The notes under the pieces are model-generated. The model searched no databases. It was given only the letters and a program-made list of their open reading frames with translations, and had not been told where the DNA came from. Positions 8,398 through 16,678 of a stretch of DNA of 64,000 bases are shown here, piece after piece. The DNA is taken from assembly GCA_036677445.1 (NCBI GenBank), contig JAVBWI010000006.1, forward strand, positions 437,931 through 501,930, read 5' to 3'. How positions within the stretch are numbered: position 1 is the first letter of the stretch; every line of letters begins with the position of its first letter. Source of the stretch: JAVBWI01 sp036677445 (GTDB lineage: Bacteria > Bacillota > Clostridia > Christensenellales > CAG-138). The position numbers and the translations under genes are program-made.

Positions 8398-8500
8398 CAC
8401 TGACAAAGTCCTATGGACTTTGTCAGTGGTCTTCCGTAGGTTGAAATACCGCTCATAGCGGCATTTCCTCGCCGATTTGATGCGCATGTCGTCAAATCGG
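8398..8500 (-). repeat. Three consecutive stem-loops between operon genes
   Basis: Hairpin 1: 14-bp perfect stem with 3-nt loop at 8398-8428 (CACTGACAAAGTCC arms). Hairpin 2: 5-bp stem CCGCT-cat-AGCGG at 8449-8461. Hairpin 3: 9-bp stem CCGATTTGA / TCAAATCGG at 8472-8500. None has a T-tract. They lie in the 212-bp gap between the deacetylase and aminotransferase genes, so a role in mRNA processing or stability, or an interspersed palindromic element, is possible. Confidence 0.6.
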
Positions 8501-8568
8501 ATGGAAAGTAGATTGCGATCCCGCACACCCGAAAGGGGAAGGTTTGTCAACAGCTTAAATAATTGAAT

Positions 8569-9291
8569 TTACGGCAGCACGCGCTCACAGCTCATACGGA
8601 AGGCATCCCTTGCCCGGATGAAGCCTTCCGCGTATTTGACTCCGCTCTGCATGCCACGATATTTTCCGGTAATTTCGATGTTTTCAAAGAATTTGGACTG
8701 ATCGCCTTGATAAGCGTCCTTGTAGTTGTCCGCCATCCATGCCGCCTGACTTTCATGGCAGGCCAGCATACGCTTTTTGGTCTCAAAAAAATCCGTGATA
8801 TCCACATAGTCCGTTGGAAGGAAATTAAAACCGTTGGCGGGCTCGAAATAAAATATGCGGGGTATTTGATCATACGGCGCGTTCTTCGTTTTCAAATGCG
8901 CAATAGGTATCATGACCGCAATGTCGTTTACGATTTTGCTGGTCAGTTCGTGATCCGGGTTGTAGTCTTCCGGATTATGCGTTAAAATCACATCCGCTTT
9001 GCAGTAGCGCACCAAATCGATAAACCTGAGCCTTGCTTCCTTGCTCTCGAAAAACATTTCATCGTCATAGTCGAGGCAAACATATTCCGCGCCAATGATG
9101 GCGGCGCTTTTTGCGGCTTCCGCTTTGCGGATTTTCGCGATCTCTTCCATAGTATGGTGTGCGGATCCTATATTGCCGCTGGTGGCTGTAGCCAGAAATA
9201 CCTTATGCCCTTGTGAAGCATACTTTGCAAGCGTACCCGCACAATTGCATTCGATATCATCGGGATGTGCGCCAATTGCTAAAATATTCAT
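8569..9291 (-). CDS. PIG-L/LmbE-family zinc deacetylase (1)
   Basis: 240 residues. The N-terminal AHPDD motif (8-12) supplies zinc ligands and the catalytic Asp, and the DH of NPDHE near 113-114 supplies the third ligand. The family removes N-acyl groups from GlcNAc-linked compounds (GlcNAc-PI, mycothiol and bacillithiol precursors, chitobiose). It is the promoter-proximal gene of the operon, with AGGAGGGTGAACA upstream of ATG 9291. A paralogue sits at 18117. Because the operon lies beside an importer and an aminotransferase, deacetylation of an imported N-acetyl sugar is the likely first step; the substrate is unknown. Confidence 0.88.
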   Translation of the reverse strand: MNILAIGAHPDDIECNCAGTLAKYASQGHKVFLATATSGNIGSAHHTMEEIAKIRKAEAAKSAAIIGAEYVCLDYDDEMFFESKEARLRFIDLVRYCKADVILTHNPEDYNPDHELTSKIVNDIAVMIPIAHLKTKNAPYDQIPRIFYFEPANGFNFLPTDYVDITDFFETKKRMLACHESQAAWMADNYKDAYQGDQSKFFENIEITGKYRGMQSGVKYAEGFIRARDAFRMSCERVLP

Positions 9292-9454
9292 TGTTCACCC
9301 TCCTAGTTTTATGAAAAATCGAATTGTCCCCCGCGTGTCAGCGCCGACACAAGCTTTCGCCCATATATTCATCCAATTTTATGCTCTCCTGTAAATATAT
9401 CATAAACATCAAATACTAATCATTAAGTAGACATATTTAGCATTTACGATTAGA

Positions 9455-9483
9455 ATTATAGTACCCGTACCGCTCGTTGTCAA
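9455..9483 (-). promoter_or_regulatory. SigA promoter of the sugar operon
   Basis: Perfect consensus on the minus strand: TTGACA, 17-bp spacer, TATAAT. It reads into the deacetylase gene at 9291. The decamer AAATACTAAT (9411-9420) lies about 35 bp downstream of the -10 and recurs inside the promoter at 18054-18081. Confidence 0.8.
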
Positions 9484-9651
9484 TGCGGTTTTATAATTCC
9501 GTATAGATCAATAAAACATTTTATTTGACATCTGAAAAAATAGCAGCGTCTTCTACTATCTATGCGGACATTAGCATATTCATGCCGACATTTTAAATAG
9601 ATTGATATTATTTTCGTATAAATAATCGTTTTTGTAACTCGCTTTTGTGTG

Positions 9652-9680
9652 TTGACAGAAACCGTTTGGCATGATAGGAT
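9652..9680 (+). promoter_or_regulatory. SigA promoter of the ABC transporter operon
   Basis: TTGACA at 9652-9657, 17-bp spacer, TAGGAT at 9675-9680, reading toward the binding-protein gene and giving a leader of about 220 nt. The remainder of the 616-bp divergent gap (9292-9907) has no convincing gene. Confidence 0.7.
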
Positions 9681-9722
9681 ATGCACATACAATTTTCATG
9701 TATGCGAATTATTTCACAAGTA

Positions 9723-9743
9723 TTTAGTTTAGTTTCGTTTAGT
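9723..9743 (+). promoter_or_regulatory. Candidate operator with repeated TTTAGT
   Basis: Three TTTAGT units in 21 bp (TTTAGT-TTAGTTTCG-TTTAGT arrangement) just downstream of the transporter promoter. A related palindrome, ACTAAA-tcg-TTTAGT, lies at 17898-17912 and a half site at 18094-18102. The motif resembles ROK/XylR-type operators; no such regulator gene is in the window. Confidence 0.4.
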
Positions 9744-9907
9744 GAACGATGCCACGCCGTTTATCTAAATTGATCGTGCATTGCCGTTACCATAAATAAT
9801 GCCGGAATATTATCGTTATCACCACCTATACGTTATGTTTGGTTCGTCAGGACCAATATAAATACTTCTGGGGTTGCCCGGAAAATACAAAAAGAGGAGA
9901 AGGAACA

Positions 9908-11134
9908 ATGAAAAAAGCACTTATTGTCTTGTTGGCACTGGTAATGTGTTTGGGTTCAGCCTGTGCGCCCAAAGCTGAAGCTCCCGCTGCAGCAGCACCC
10001 GCCGCCGAAGCTCCCGCTGCAGAAGCCCCCGCCGCAGAAGCCCCCGCCAACAGCGCCGTCATGAGCGAAGAAGAAGGCGCGGCGGCCAGAGACGCCGGCA
10101 CGTTGGCGTCCGATCCTTTAACCGGTTTCGAACAAAGCGACGCCACCGGCTACTGGTATTACAGCAACTATCCCAACTACAAGGATTTTGCCGCGGATGG
10201 CAAATACAAAGTTGCCTTCGTCTGCAAATTCTCCGGCGCCTGGTTCACCCCCAAGAACAACGCCTGCAAAGATACTTGCGACAAGTACGGCTATGAGTTC
10301 CTGTTCATCGACGCAAACTCGGACGAACAGGCGTGGCTGGACGGAATTGATAACATCATTAACCAGGACTTTGACGCCGTTATCATGACCCCGGTCAACA
10401 CCACCCTGCTGCCCGAAGCCGTTGCCAAACTGCAGGCGGCCGGCATCGCTTACTTGACCACCGACGACCCCGGCGCAGACGCAAATGGCTTCTATTCCCC
10501 GCACTACGGCCTGTATGACTGGTGGCTGCACAACGAACTGGGCAAGGTTATGTGCGAAGAAATGAAGGCTGACGGCTTCATGGATAACGTAGCCCCCGAT
10601 TACTCCAACTTCCTGTTCGTCATTCAGGACAGCCCCGCCGTGGAAGCCATCCACAACAGGAACGTAGGCACCTATGATGCTGTCCTCGAAGCATTCCCCG
10701 AAATCCCCGAAAACCGTATCGTATGGTTGGATTGCGGCGGCAGCCTGACCGAGGAGCATCTTGAGAAGTTCTCCAGCACCCTGCAGGCTTACAAAGGCAG
10801 CGTCGATTACTGGCTGATTTCCGCAGGCGGCGCATCCGCCACCGTTCCCACAATGACGCTTCTCAAAGAAGCCGGCGTGGATATCGCAAACAATGTCAGG
10901 ATGAGCGAGTGCTTCTCCACCGCGGATCCCATGATCATGATGCTGGACGATCCCGCCGTTGCCGCCGCGAACTACGGCGTCGGCCTGGTACCGTATCCTT
11001 CCGGCGTTGGCATGATCGAGATCTTCCACAATTTGTTTGAGAACGGCACCCCTATCCCCGCGTTCACAGGCTATGCCCTGAACGTTGTGAAGGACGATAC
11101 CGTTGAAGAGTTTTACAATACTTACTTTAAGTAA
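9908..11134 (+). CDS. Sugar ABC transporter substrate-binding lipoprotein
   Basis: 408-residue extracytoplasmic binding protein of the periplasmic-binding-protein type 1 (ribose-like) group. The signal peptide MKKALIVLLALVMCLGSAC ends in a lipobox, so it is anchored to the membrane by Cys19. An Ala/Pro/Glu repeat linker (about residues 22-47) precedes the ligand-binding domain, which contains WLDGIDNIINQDFDAVIMTP, typical of the ribose-binding family. I chose ATG 9908 because GGAGAAGGAACA precedes it and it gives a clean signal peptide. A hairpin follows the gene before the ATPase, as is common where the binding protein is made in excess. Ligand unknown; from context an amino sugar, cyclitol or their glycoside. 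Confidence 0.88.
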   Translation: MKKALIVLLALVMCLGSACAPKAEAPAAAAPAAEAPAAEAPAAEAPANSAVMSEEEGAAARDAGTLASDPLTGFEQSDATGYWYYSNYPNYKDFAADGKYKVAFVCKFSGAWFTPKNNACKDTCDKYGYEFLFIDANSDEQAWLDGIDNIINQDFDAVIMTPVNTTLLPEAVAKLQAAGIAYLTTDDPGADANGFYSPHYGLYDWWLHNELGKVMCEEMKADGFMDNVAPDYSNFLFVIQDSPAVEAIHNRNVGTYDAVLEAFPEIPENRIVWLDCGGSLTEEHLEKFSSTLQAYKGSVDYWLISAGGASATVPTMTLLKEAGVDIANNVRMSECFSTADPMIMMLDDPAVAAANYGVGLVPYPSGVGMIEIFHNLFENGTPIPAFTGYALNVVKDDTVEEFYNTYFK

Positions 11135-11214
11135 TATCCAGTCCCAGGGCTTGAAAGTGAATGCTTCGGCAGGACTTTGTTGAAGTCTCACAGTAAGGTG
11201 TGGCTCAGTTAAAT

Positions 11215-11242
11215 GGCGGCATCGCTGCAAAGCAGTGCCGCC
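11215..11242 (+). terminator. Intercistronic stem-loop after the binding-protein gene
   Basis: GGCGGCA / TGCCGCC 7-bp outer stem with an inner CTGC/GCAG stem, no T-tract. Position between binding protein and ATPase suggests mRNA stabilisation or attenuation that raises the binding-protein level. Confidence 0.5.
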
Positions 11243-11269
11243 TATCTTCGATAAATGGTGAGGAATGCT

Positions 11270-12778
11270 ATGAATGATATTATTTTAAAAGCGGAGAAGA
11301 TATCAAAATCCTTTCCTGGCGTAAAGGCTTTGGATGGAGTTGGAATAGAATTAAAAAAAGGACAGGTACATGCGCTTTGCGGCGAGAATGGCGCGGGAAA
11401 ATCCACACTTCTCAAAATTGTAACAGGCTTATACAGCAAAGATTCAGGCGATATTTATTTTGAAGGCAAAAAAGTGGAGATACCCAATGTCGAGGCCGCA
11501 AAAAAGCTCGGCATACATGTTGTGCCCCAAGAAATCCAAATGCTCAAGGATCTGTCCGTCGCGGAGAATATTTATTTGGGACGGTATCCACTGACAAAGT
11601 TTGGACTTATCAACTGGAAGGTGCTCTATGCCCAAGCCAACGAGATCAAGGCAAAGCTGGGTGATCACGCGGAAAAGCTGGATGTGAAAGCCCAGGTAAC
11701 AGATCTGGGCATGGGATCCTGGCAGCTCATAGAGATCATGCGGGCGCTTATCGACGATAATATCAAGGTGCTGGCGTTTGACGAACCTACTTCTTCCCTG
11801 TCGGACAGCGAGGTTGAGAGCCTGTTCTCGCTTATTAAGAGCCTTAAGGAACGCGGGCTCGCAATCATATATGTTTCACACAGACTAAAGGAAATATTTG
11901 AAATCAGCGATGAAATTTCGGTATTTAAGGACGGCAAGTATGTCGGCACCAGGCAAACGGCCGATACCACCACCGAAGAACTGATTTCCATGATGATAGG
12001 CCGCGACCTGAACCTCTTTGGCAAGCGCAAGGACAAGGCCACCATAAAAGACGAGATCGTGCTCAAAGTGGAGAATTTCTCCCACCGGAAGGATTACAGG
12101 GACATTAAGCTGGAACTGAAAAAGGGTGAGATACTGGGTCTGTACGGTCTTATCGGCGCAGGGCGCACGGAATTCGCGAGAGGATTATTCGGCGTAGATA
12201 GAAAGGATTCCGGCGATATATGGGTAAACGGAGAAAAGGTACACATCAAGAACCCCCAGGATGCAAAAAAATATCGTATGGGTTTCGTTACGGAAAACCG
12301 GCGTGAAGAAGGCTTAATGCTCAACACTTCGCTCACTTGGAACATCAGTATGCCCAACATTAAAGCCATACAGGACAAATTAGGCTTTCTCGATTTAAAA
12401 AAAGAAAAAGAATATGCGGCAGAGGGCATGAATTTGTTCAGCGTCAAAGCTTCGGGGCAGGACGCTCTTGCGAACGGGCTTTCAGGCGGAAACCAGCAAA
12501 AAGTAGTTCTATCCAAGTGGATCATGGCGAACTGTGATATATTGATCGTTGATGAACCTACACGCGGCATAGACGTGGGCGCAAAGCACGAAGTGTACGA
12601 ATCCCTGAAAAAAATTGCTTCCGAGGGAAAATCCATTATTATGATCAGCTCCGAACTTCCAGAGATTCTGGGTATCAGCGACAGGATAATCGTATTTTGC
12701 GAGGGTCGCGTGACCACGGAGTTGGAGAACACCGGCCTCACGGAAGAAGACGTGATTAAACACGCGTTTTCGGCATGA
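11270..12778 (+). CDS. Sugar ABC transporter ATP-binding protein, two ABC domains
   Basis: 502 residues, RbsA/MglA-type. The first domain has Walker A GENGAGKST (near 37-45) and Walker B VLAFDEPTSSL. The second domain has the degenerate P-loop GLIGAGRTE usual in this family, a canonical signature LSGGNQQK and Walker B LIVDEPTRGID. It energises uptake with the two permeases encoded directly downstream. GTGAGGAATGCT precedes ATG 11270, which I prefer to the ATG five codons upstream that lies within the ribosome binding region. Cytoplasmic, membrane-associated. Confidence 0.92.
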   Translation: MNDIILKAEKISKSFPGVKALDGVGIELKKGQVHALCGENGAGKSTLLKIVTGLYSKDSGDIYFEGKKVEIPNVEAAKKLGIHVVPQEIQMLKDLSVAENIYLGRYPLTKFGLINWKVLYAQANEIKAKLGDHAEKLDVKAQVTDLGMGSWQLIEIMRALIDDNIKVLAFDEPTSSLSDSEVESLFSLIKSLKERGLAIIYVSHRLKEIFEISDEISVFKDGKYVGTRQTADTTTEELISMMIGRDLNLFGKRKDKATIKDEIVLKVENFSHRKDYRDIKLELKKGEILGLYGLIGAGRTEFARGLFGVDRKDSGDIWVNGEKVHIKNPQDAKKYRMGFVTENRREEGLMLNTSLTWNISMPNIKAIQDKLGFLDLKKEKEYAAEGMNLFSVKASGQDALANGLSGGNQQKVVLSKWIMANCDILIVDEPTRGIDVGAKHEVYESLKKIASEGKSIIMISSELPEILGISDRIIVFCEGRVTTELENTGLTEEDVIKHAFSA

Positions 12779-12797
12779 CGGAAGGAGCGATTGTATA

Positions 12798-13751
12798 ATG
12801 AACACGAACAAATTGCGTCTTAATTCGGATGTAAAGCAAAATCTGGTCATTTTATTTGTATTTATAGGTCTGATGTCCGCTTTCAGCATTGGCTCCGAGT
12901 ACTTCCTGACCGTAAACAATCTTACCGCCATACTGGTAGCGGCAGTGCCTTTGGGGCTTATAGCGATAGGCGAATGCACCTGCCTGATGAGCGGCTTTTT
13001 CGATATGTCCCCCGGGATGGTAGCGTCCATGGCAGGCGTGCTGTGGGCGGTGCTGGTATCCCAGCTTGGCGTGAACACATGGCTCGCGTTTCTTGTTTCA
13101 CTGCTGTTCGGCTTTTTATCCGGCAGCATTGCGGGCGTTTCCGTCGCATGGCTAAAGCTGCCCGCGTGGATGGCCACCTACTCCCTGTTTCAGATATGGC
13201 GCGGCGTGATCATGGTCATCACCGAAGGCCAGGCCATCAGCATGACGAAATTCCCTGAATTCAAAATACTGGGCCAGACCCAAATCTTAGGCCCCGTAAC
13301 ATTGCCCGTATTGCTGCTCGTGGTTGCGTATGTGATCATGTACTTTGTTCTTCGGTACACAAGGCTTGGCCGTGCGCTCTACACAATAGGCGGCAATGTG
13401 GAGGCGGCGCGCAATGTGGGTATTCGTGTTGAGCGTACGCAGTTCTTTACCTTCGTACTCTCCGGTATCCTGGCCGCGCTGGGCGGTCTGCTGTTTGCAT
13501 CCCGTTCCGCATCCGCGCAGCCGGTCATAGGCGAGCTTTATGCGATGCAGGCGATCGCGGCAACCGTAGTCGGCGGTACGCGGATGGGCGGCGGCAAAGC
13601 CAATATCGGCATGACATTTGTGGGCGTCATGATCGTCGTGGCCATCCAGAACGGCCTGAACATGATCAATGTGCCAAGTTTCTATCAGTTTATTGCCACC
13701 GGTGTGATTTTGTATATTGCAATTTTGTTCCAGACGGAGAGACCGAAGTAA
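12798..13751 (+). CDS. Sugar ABC transporter permease (1), RbsC family
   Basis: 317-residue polytopic membrane protein with about ten hydrophobic segments, of the ribose/xylose permease family. It contains the family motifs LIAIGECTCLMSGFFDMSPG and a C-terminal MQAIAATVVGGTRMGGG loop that contacts the ATPase. AAGGAG precedes ATG 12798, 19 bp after the ATPase stop. It is a paralogue of the next gene: both begin with LNxDxKQN and align throughout, so a tandem duplication with divergence is likely and the transporter probably uses a heterodimeric channel. Confidence 0.9.
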   Translation: MNTNKLRLNSDVKQNLVILFVFIGLMSAFSIGSEYFLTVNNLTAILVAAVPLGLIAIGECTCLMSGFFDMSPGMVASMAGVLWAVLVSQLGVNTWLAFLVSLLFGFLSGSIAGVSVAWLKLPAWMATYSLFQIWRGVIMVITEGQAISMTKFPEFKILGQTQILGPVTLPVLLLVVAYVIMYFVLRYTRLGRALYTIGGNVEAARNVGIRVERTQFFTFVLSGILAALGGLLFASRSASAQPVIGELYAMQAIAATVVGGTRMGGGKANIGMTFVGVMIVVAIQNGLNMINVPSFYQFIATGVILYIAILFQTERPK

Positions 13752-13785
13752 TGTTATCGGTTATCAATTGAAAGGATATTGTACT

Positions 13786-14763
13786 ATGGATGAGAATAAA
13801 AGGGCATTCAACATTTCTGCGCTGAACAGGGATACAAAGCAGAATATAATCATATTCGGAATACTGATTGTTACTTTGGCGGTCTTCTCCATTATGAACC
13901 CTACGTTCCTTACATATAACAATCTGCACAGCGTTCTGCTTACGGCCGTACCCGTCGCGCTCATTGCCATAGGCGAATGCATTTGCATCATGGGCGGTTA
14001 CTTTGATATGTCGGTCGGCATGGTGGCGTCCTTTGGCGGTCTGTTTGCCGCAACCATGATGAAAGCGGGCCAGCCGGTCGTTGCAGCAATCGGCGTGGGC
14101 TTGTTGGTGGGTTTGCTTTCGGGCTTTATAGCGGGCATGAGCGTTTCCCGGCTGAACATGAACGCGTTTATTACCACGTTCGCTATGCTGCAAGCCTACC
14201 GGGGTCTGATATTTATCTGGACCGAAGGCCTGCCGCAGCCGCTGATGGGGCCTGAATACATCCCGTTCACCGCCATCGGTCAGACAAAGATATTCGGAGG
14301 CAATTTACAGTTACCGATACTCATTATGATCTGTATCTACATCATAATGGCGCTGGTCATGAAATATACCCGGATAGGCCGCTCGGTCTATTTGATAGGC
14401 AACAACGCAAAAGCCGCGCATATTTGCGGCGTACGCGTAAAAAACATACAGCTGAGTATGTTTATGATCACGGGCGTTCTTTCTGCGATAGCAGGCATGC
14501 TGCTTTCTATGCGTACCGGTTCCTCGCAGCCGTTCGTAGGCGAGATGTACGCTATGGAGGGCATCGCGGCCACCATCGTCGGGGGTACATCCATGGCAGG
14601 CGGCAAGGGCAACCTTGGCATGACGTTTGTGGGCGTCGTCATCGTTTACCTGATTAAAAACGGCCTGATCATGGTCGGCCTGCCGGACTTTTATCAGTAC
14701 ATCGCGGTGGGCCTGATATTGTTCCTTTCCGTGCTCGCGCAAACACAGAAAACAAAGAAGTAG
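13786..14763 (+). CDS. Sugar ABC transporter permease (2), RbsC family
   Basis: 325 residues with the same topology and motifs as permease 1 (LIAIGECICIMGGYFDMSVG; MEGIAATIVGGTSMAGG). The start at ATG 13786 has AAAGGA upstream; the longer frame would begin inside permease 1. It is the last gene of the transporter operon. Both permeases keep all family motifs, so neither looks decayed. Confidence 0.9.
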   Translation: MDENKRAFNISALNRDTKQNIIIFGILIVTLAVFSIMNPTFLTYNNLHSVLLTAVPVALIAIGECICIMGGYFDMSVGMVASFGGLFAATMMKAGQPVVAAIGVGLLVGLLSGFIAGMSVSRLNMNAFITTFAMLQAYRGLIFIWTEGLPQPLMGPEYIPFTAIGQTKIFGGNLQLPILIMICIYIIMALVMKYTRIGRSVYLIGNNAKAAHICGVRVKNIQLSMFMITGVLSAIAGMLLSMRTGSSQPFVGEMYAMEGIAATIVGGTSMAGGKGNLGMTFVGVVIVYLIKNGLIMVGLPDFYQYIAVGLILFLSVLAQTQKTKK

Positions 14764-14817
14764 AAAACATACCGCACAAGCGATTGCTTGTCCTAACCTA
14801 ATCGAAACAGATACGGC

Positions 14818-14847
14818 AAGCCCCGCGCTCTCATCAGCGCGGGGCTT
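14818..14847. terminator. Strong hairpin between convergent genes
   Basis: Perfect 12-bp stem (AAGCCCCGCGCT / AGCGCGGGGCTT) with a 6-nt loop in the gap between the transporter operon and the convergent amidohydrolase. The T-tract is short on both strands; the position supports termination. Confidence 0.65.
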
Positions 14848-14874
14848 AAAAATACGGCGATGGACCATATACTC

Positions 14875-15681
14875 TTAATCATTCCAGCCCATTACTTTTG
14901 CAAAATTGTAGTACAGTATGCTGCGTTTTTGATCGTCCGCAAGGTCGCTCAGGAGCACGCGCCCCATAATAATGCGCGGATCGTTGAATGTCTGATCCGT
15001 GCTGAATATGAATTTTTCAAGCGGCGCCTTTTTCACCAGTTCCTCAATCCAGATCTCGGAATACAAGGAGCCGTTGATATCCAGATACACATTGGGGTAC
15101 TCATTCGCAAGCGCGATGGAGGAATAGCATCCTTTCCGGGTGCCGCCCATGTGCCCCAGCAGCAGCTTCAGGGTGGGAAACCGCTTGAGTACCATAGCAA
15201 AGTTTGCAGGATCGTTTTCCGGTTCGGTTTGCCACGTGTGGCAAAGTATGAGTATGTCATGCTTGACGGCATATTCATACAGCGCGTCGAAGCTGCCATC
15301 CTGAATATACGCATGGTCGTCGCGCGGATGTATTTTTACGCCTATGAAGTTTTTATGATCCTTGTAGCGTTCAATACAGGATAAGGATTCCCGCACATGG
15401 TGGGCGCTAAAGAATATGTACGCGAAGACCTCCTTAGGGAAACGTTCGCAGTATTCCATGATCTGCTCGTTACCGCCGACAGTCTGGCCGCCCAGCGCTT
15501 TCAGGCTGCTGGCGGCGATGGCCTGAATGCCGATTTTGCCGCTTAACTGCAGGCTCTTAGCAATGGGCAATGTGTAAAGGAATGCGCTGCTGTATTCTCC
15601 TTCGCCCAAATGCGCGTGCGCGTCAAAAACCTTAAGATCGCCGGGTATGATGCCCTGCAAAGCGCTTTCTTTGAGTGTCAT
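14875..15681 (-). CDS. Amidohydrolase-family metalloenzyme (amidohydrolase_2 type)
   Basis: 268-residue TIM-barrel hydrolase with a full set of metal ligands: DAHAHLG at 20-26, GVKIHP near 117-122, LCHTW near 150, LLLGHMGG near 174-181 and the barrel-end Asp in FSTDQTFND near 228. The family hydrolyses C-N, C-O or lactone bonds or decarboxylates; the substrate is unknown. GGGGAG precedes ATG 15681, which lies 1 bp after the stop of the upstream paralogue, so the two are co-transcribed and likely translationally coupled. Context suggests hydrolysis of an N-acyl or lactone intermediate of the same pathway. Confidence 0.82.
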   Translation of the reverse strand: MTLKESALQGIIPGDLKVFDAHAHLGEGEYSSAFLYTLPIAKSLQLSGKIGIQAIAASSLKALGGQTVGGNEQIMEYCERFPKEVFAYIFFSAHHVRESLSCIERYKDHKNFIGVKIHPRDDHAYIQDGSFDALYEYAVKHDILILCHTWQTEPENDPANFAMVLKRFPTLKLLLGHMGGTRKGCYSSIALANEYPNVYLDINGSLYSEIWIEELVKKAPLEKFIFSTDQTFNDPRIIMGRVLLSDLADDQKRSILYYNFAKVMGWND

Positions 15682-15682
15682 A

Positions 15683-16423
15683 TCAGTTTCTCCCCTTTAT
15701 CACGCGATCATAATTGCCGTACGCGATAAGCTGCTTTTGTTCTTCCGACAGCTCGCAGTAAAGCACCTGGAATAGTTTGTCGTATGGCTCTTTTTCGGGC
15801 ATGTATGTCCCGAAGAACAGACGCTCCGCGCCAATCAGGTTTGCGATATTCTCAATGCCGTAATATTCTATAACATTGGAAATATCCAGCATCACGCTGG
15901 GGAACCGCTTAAAAAACTGCATATACTGGCGATTGAGCCACTGCGTGGTGTTGGTCAGAAACAACCTGAGGTTCGGATGCTTCTGCATGGTTTCCGCAAG
16001 CTCCTTCATCTCCGCTTCCTGCAGCGAAACGAACAGCGGCGTCCCCGATTCTTCCAGATACGCAAACATCCAATCGAACACCCAATCCAGAAAAGGGCTG
16101 GCGTCCGGAACGGGCGCGACGCGAAACATGGCATGATTATTGTCCATCAGCGCGGCCAGTTCGGATTTGGTGTAGCTTTCCTGCTCGTAAGCCGGGGGAA
16201 GCAGGTGCAGCAGCGGCAGCGTATCGCCGCGTGATGCTGCGGCATAATCCAGCGTGACTTGATTCATCCGGCGGATACTGCCCCCACCCTTTGTCATATT
16301 GAAAATCACGCGCTCTACAATACCGTTTTTTACCTGGTTTGCGATTACCTCTTCATAGGACGATACATAGAGATCGTCCTTATGCGCCGTGTAAAACCCG
16401 CAGTTTATATCCTTAAATACCAT
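15683..16423 (-). CDS. Amidohydrolase paralogue lacking all metal ligands
   Basis: 246 residues, similar in fold and order of elements to the next gene. Every ligand motif is lost: HAHLG becomes NCGFYT, the LCHTW strand reads LFVSLQE, LLLGHMGG reads LFLTNTTQW, and FSTDQT reads FFGTYMP. The open frame and regular codon use argue against decay, so a structural or regulatory partner of the active enzyme is likely. I chose ATG 16423 because AGGAGG lies 10 bp upstream and the promoter at 16598-16626 falls downstream of the alternative first codon at 16612, which could not then be transcribed. Confidence 0.72.
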   Translation of the reverse strand: MVFKDINCGFYTAHKDDLYVSSYEEVIANQVKNGIVERVIFNMTKGGGSIRRMNQVTLDYAAASRGDTLPLLHLLPPAYEQESYTKSELAALMDNNHAMFRVAPVPDASPFLDWVFDWMFAYLEESGTPLFVSLQEAEMKELAETMQKHPNLRLFLTNTTQWLNRQYMQFFKRFPSVMLDISNVIEYYGIENIANLIGAERLFFGTYMPEKEPYDKLFQVLYCELSEEQKQLIAYGNYDRVIKGRN

Positions 16424-16597
16424 GCCCGCACCGCCTCCTGTAGTATGGATTTGCCGATTTTCGGCGAGAAGTCTCATATCAACCGTATCATAAAACGTTT
16501 TTAAATCGTAAACGAATGCCGTAGCCAATATGGACAGCGCGGGTAAAACTGCCCAAAACACAATATCTATGGAATACTCTAAATTGCGGCCACATAA

Positions 16598-16626
16598 AGT
16601 GTATTCGTGCACAAGGCAATTGTCAA
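16598..16626 (-). promoter_or_regulatory. SigA promoter of the amidohydrolase pair
   Basis: Minus-strand TTGACA (16621-16626), 17-bp spacer, TACACT (16598-16603), giving a leader of about 165 nt before ATG 16423. Nothing else is seen in 16424-16678. Confidence 0.7.
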
Positions 16627-16678
16627 TGAATTTTATTAAAACGTGTTATAATTAAATCATATATGGAGTTTTGCATAG

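Noticed and set aside
9781..9907. Possible riboswitch in the transporter leader
   Set aside because: The leader is long enough, but I could not find a conserved riboswitch core or a terminator/anti-terminator pair.
10118..11230. 370-codon minus-strand frame
   Set aside because: Antisense shadow of the sugar-binding lipoprotein gene.
16424..16612. N-terminal extension of the inactive amidohydrolase to codon 16612
   Set aside because: The consensus promoter and AGGAGG support ATG 16423; the extension has no similarity to the family.
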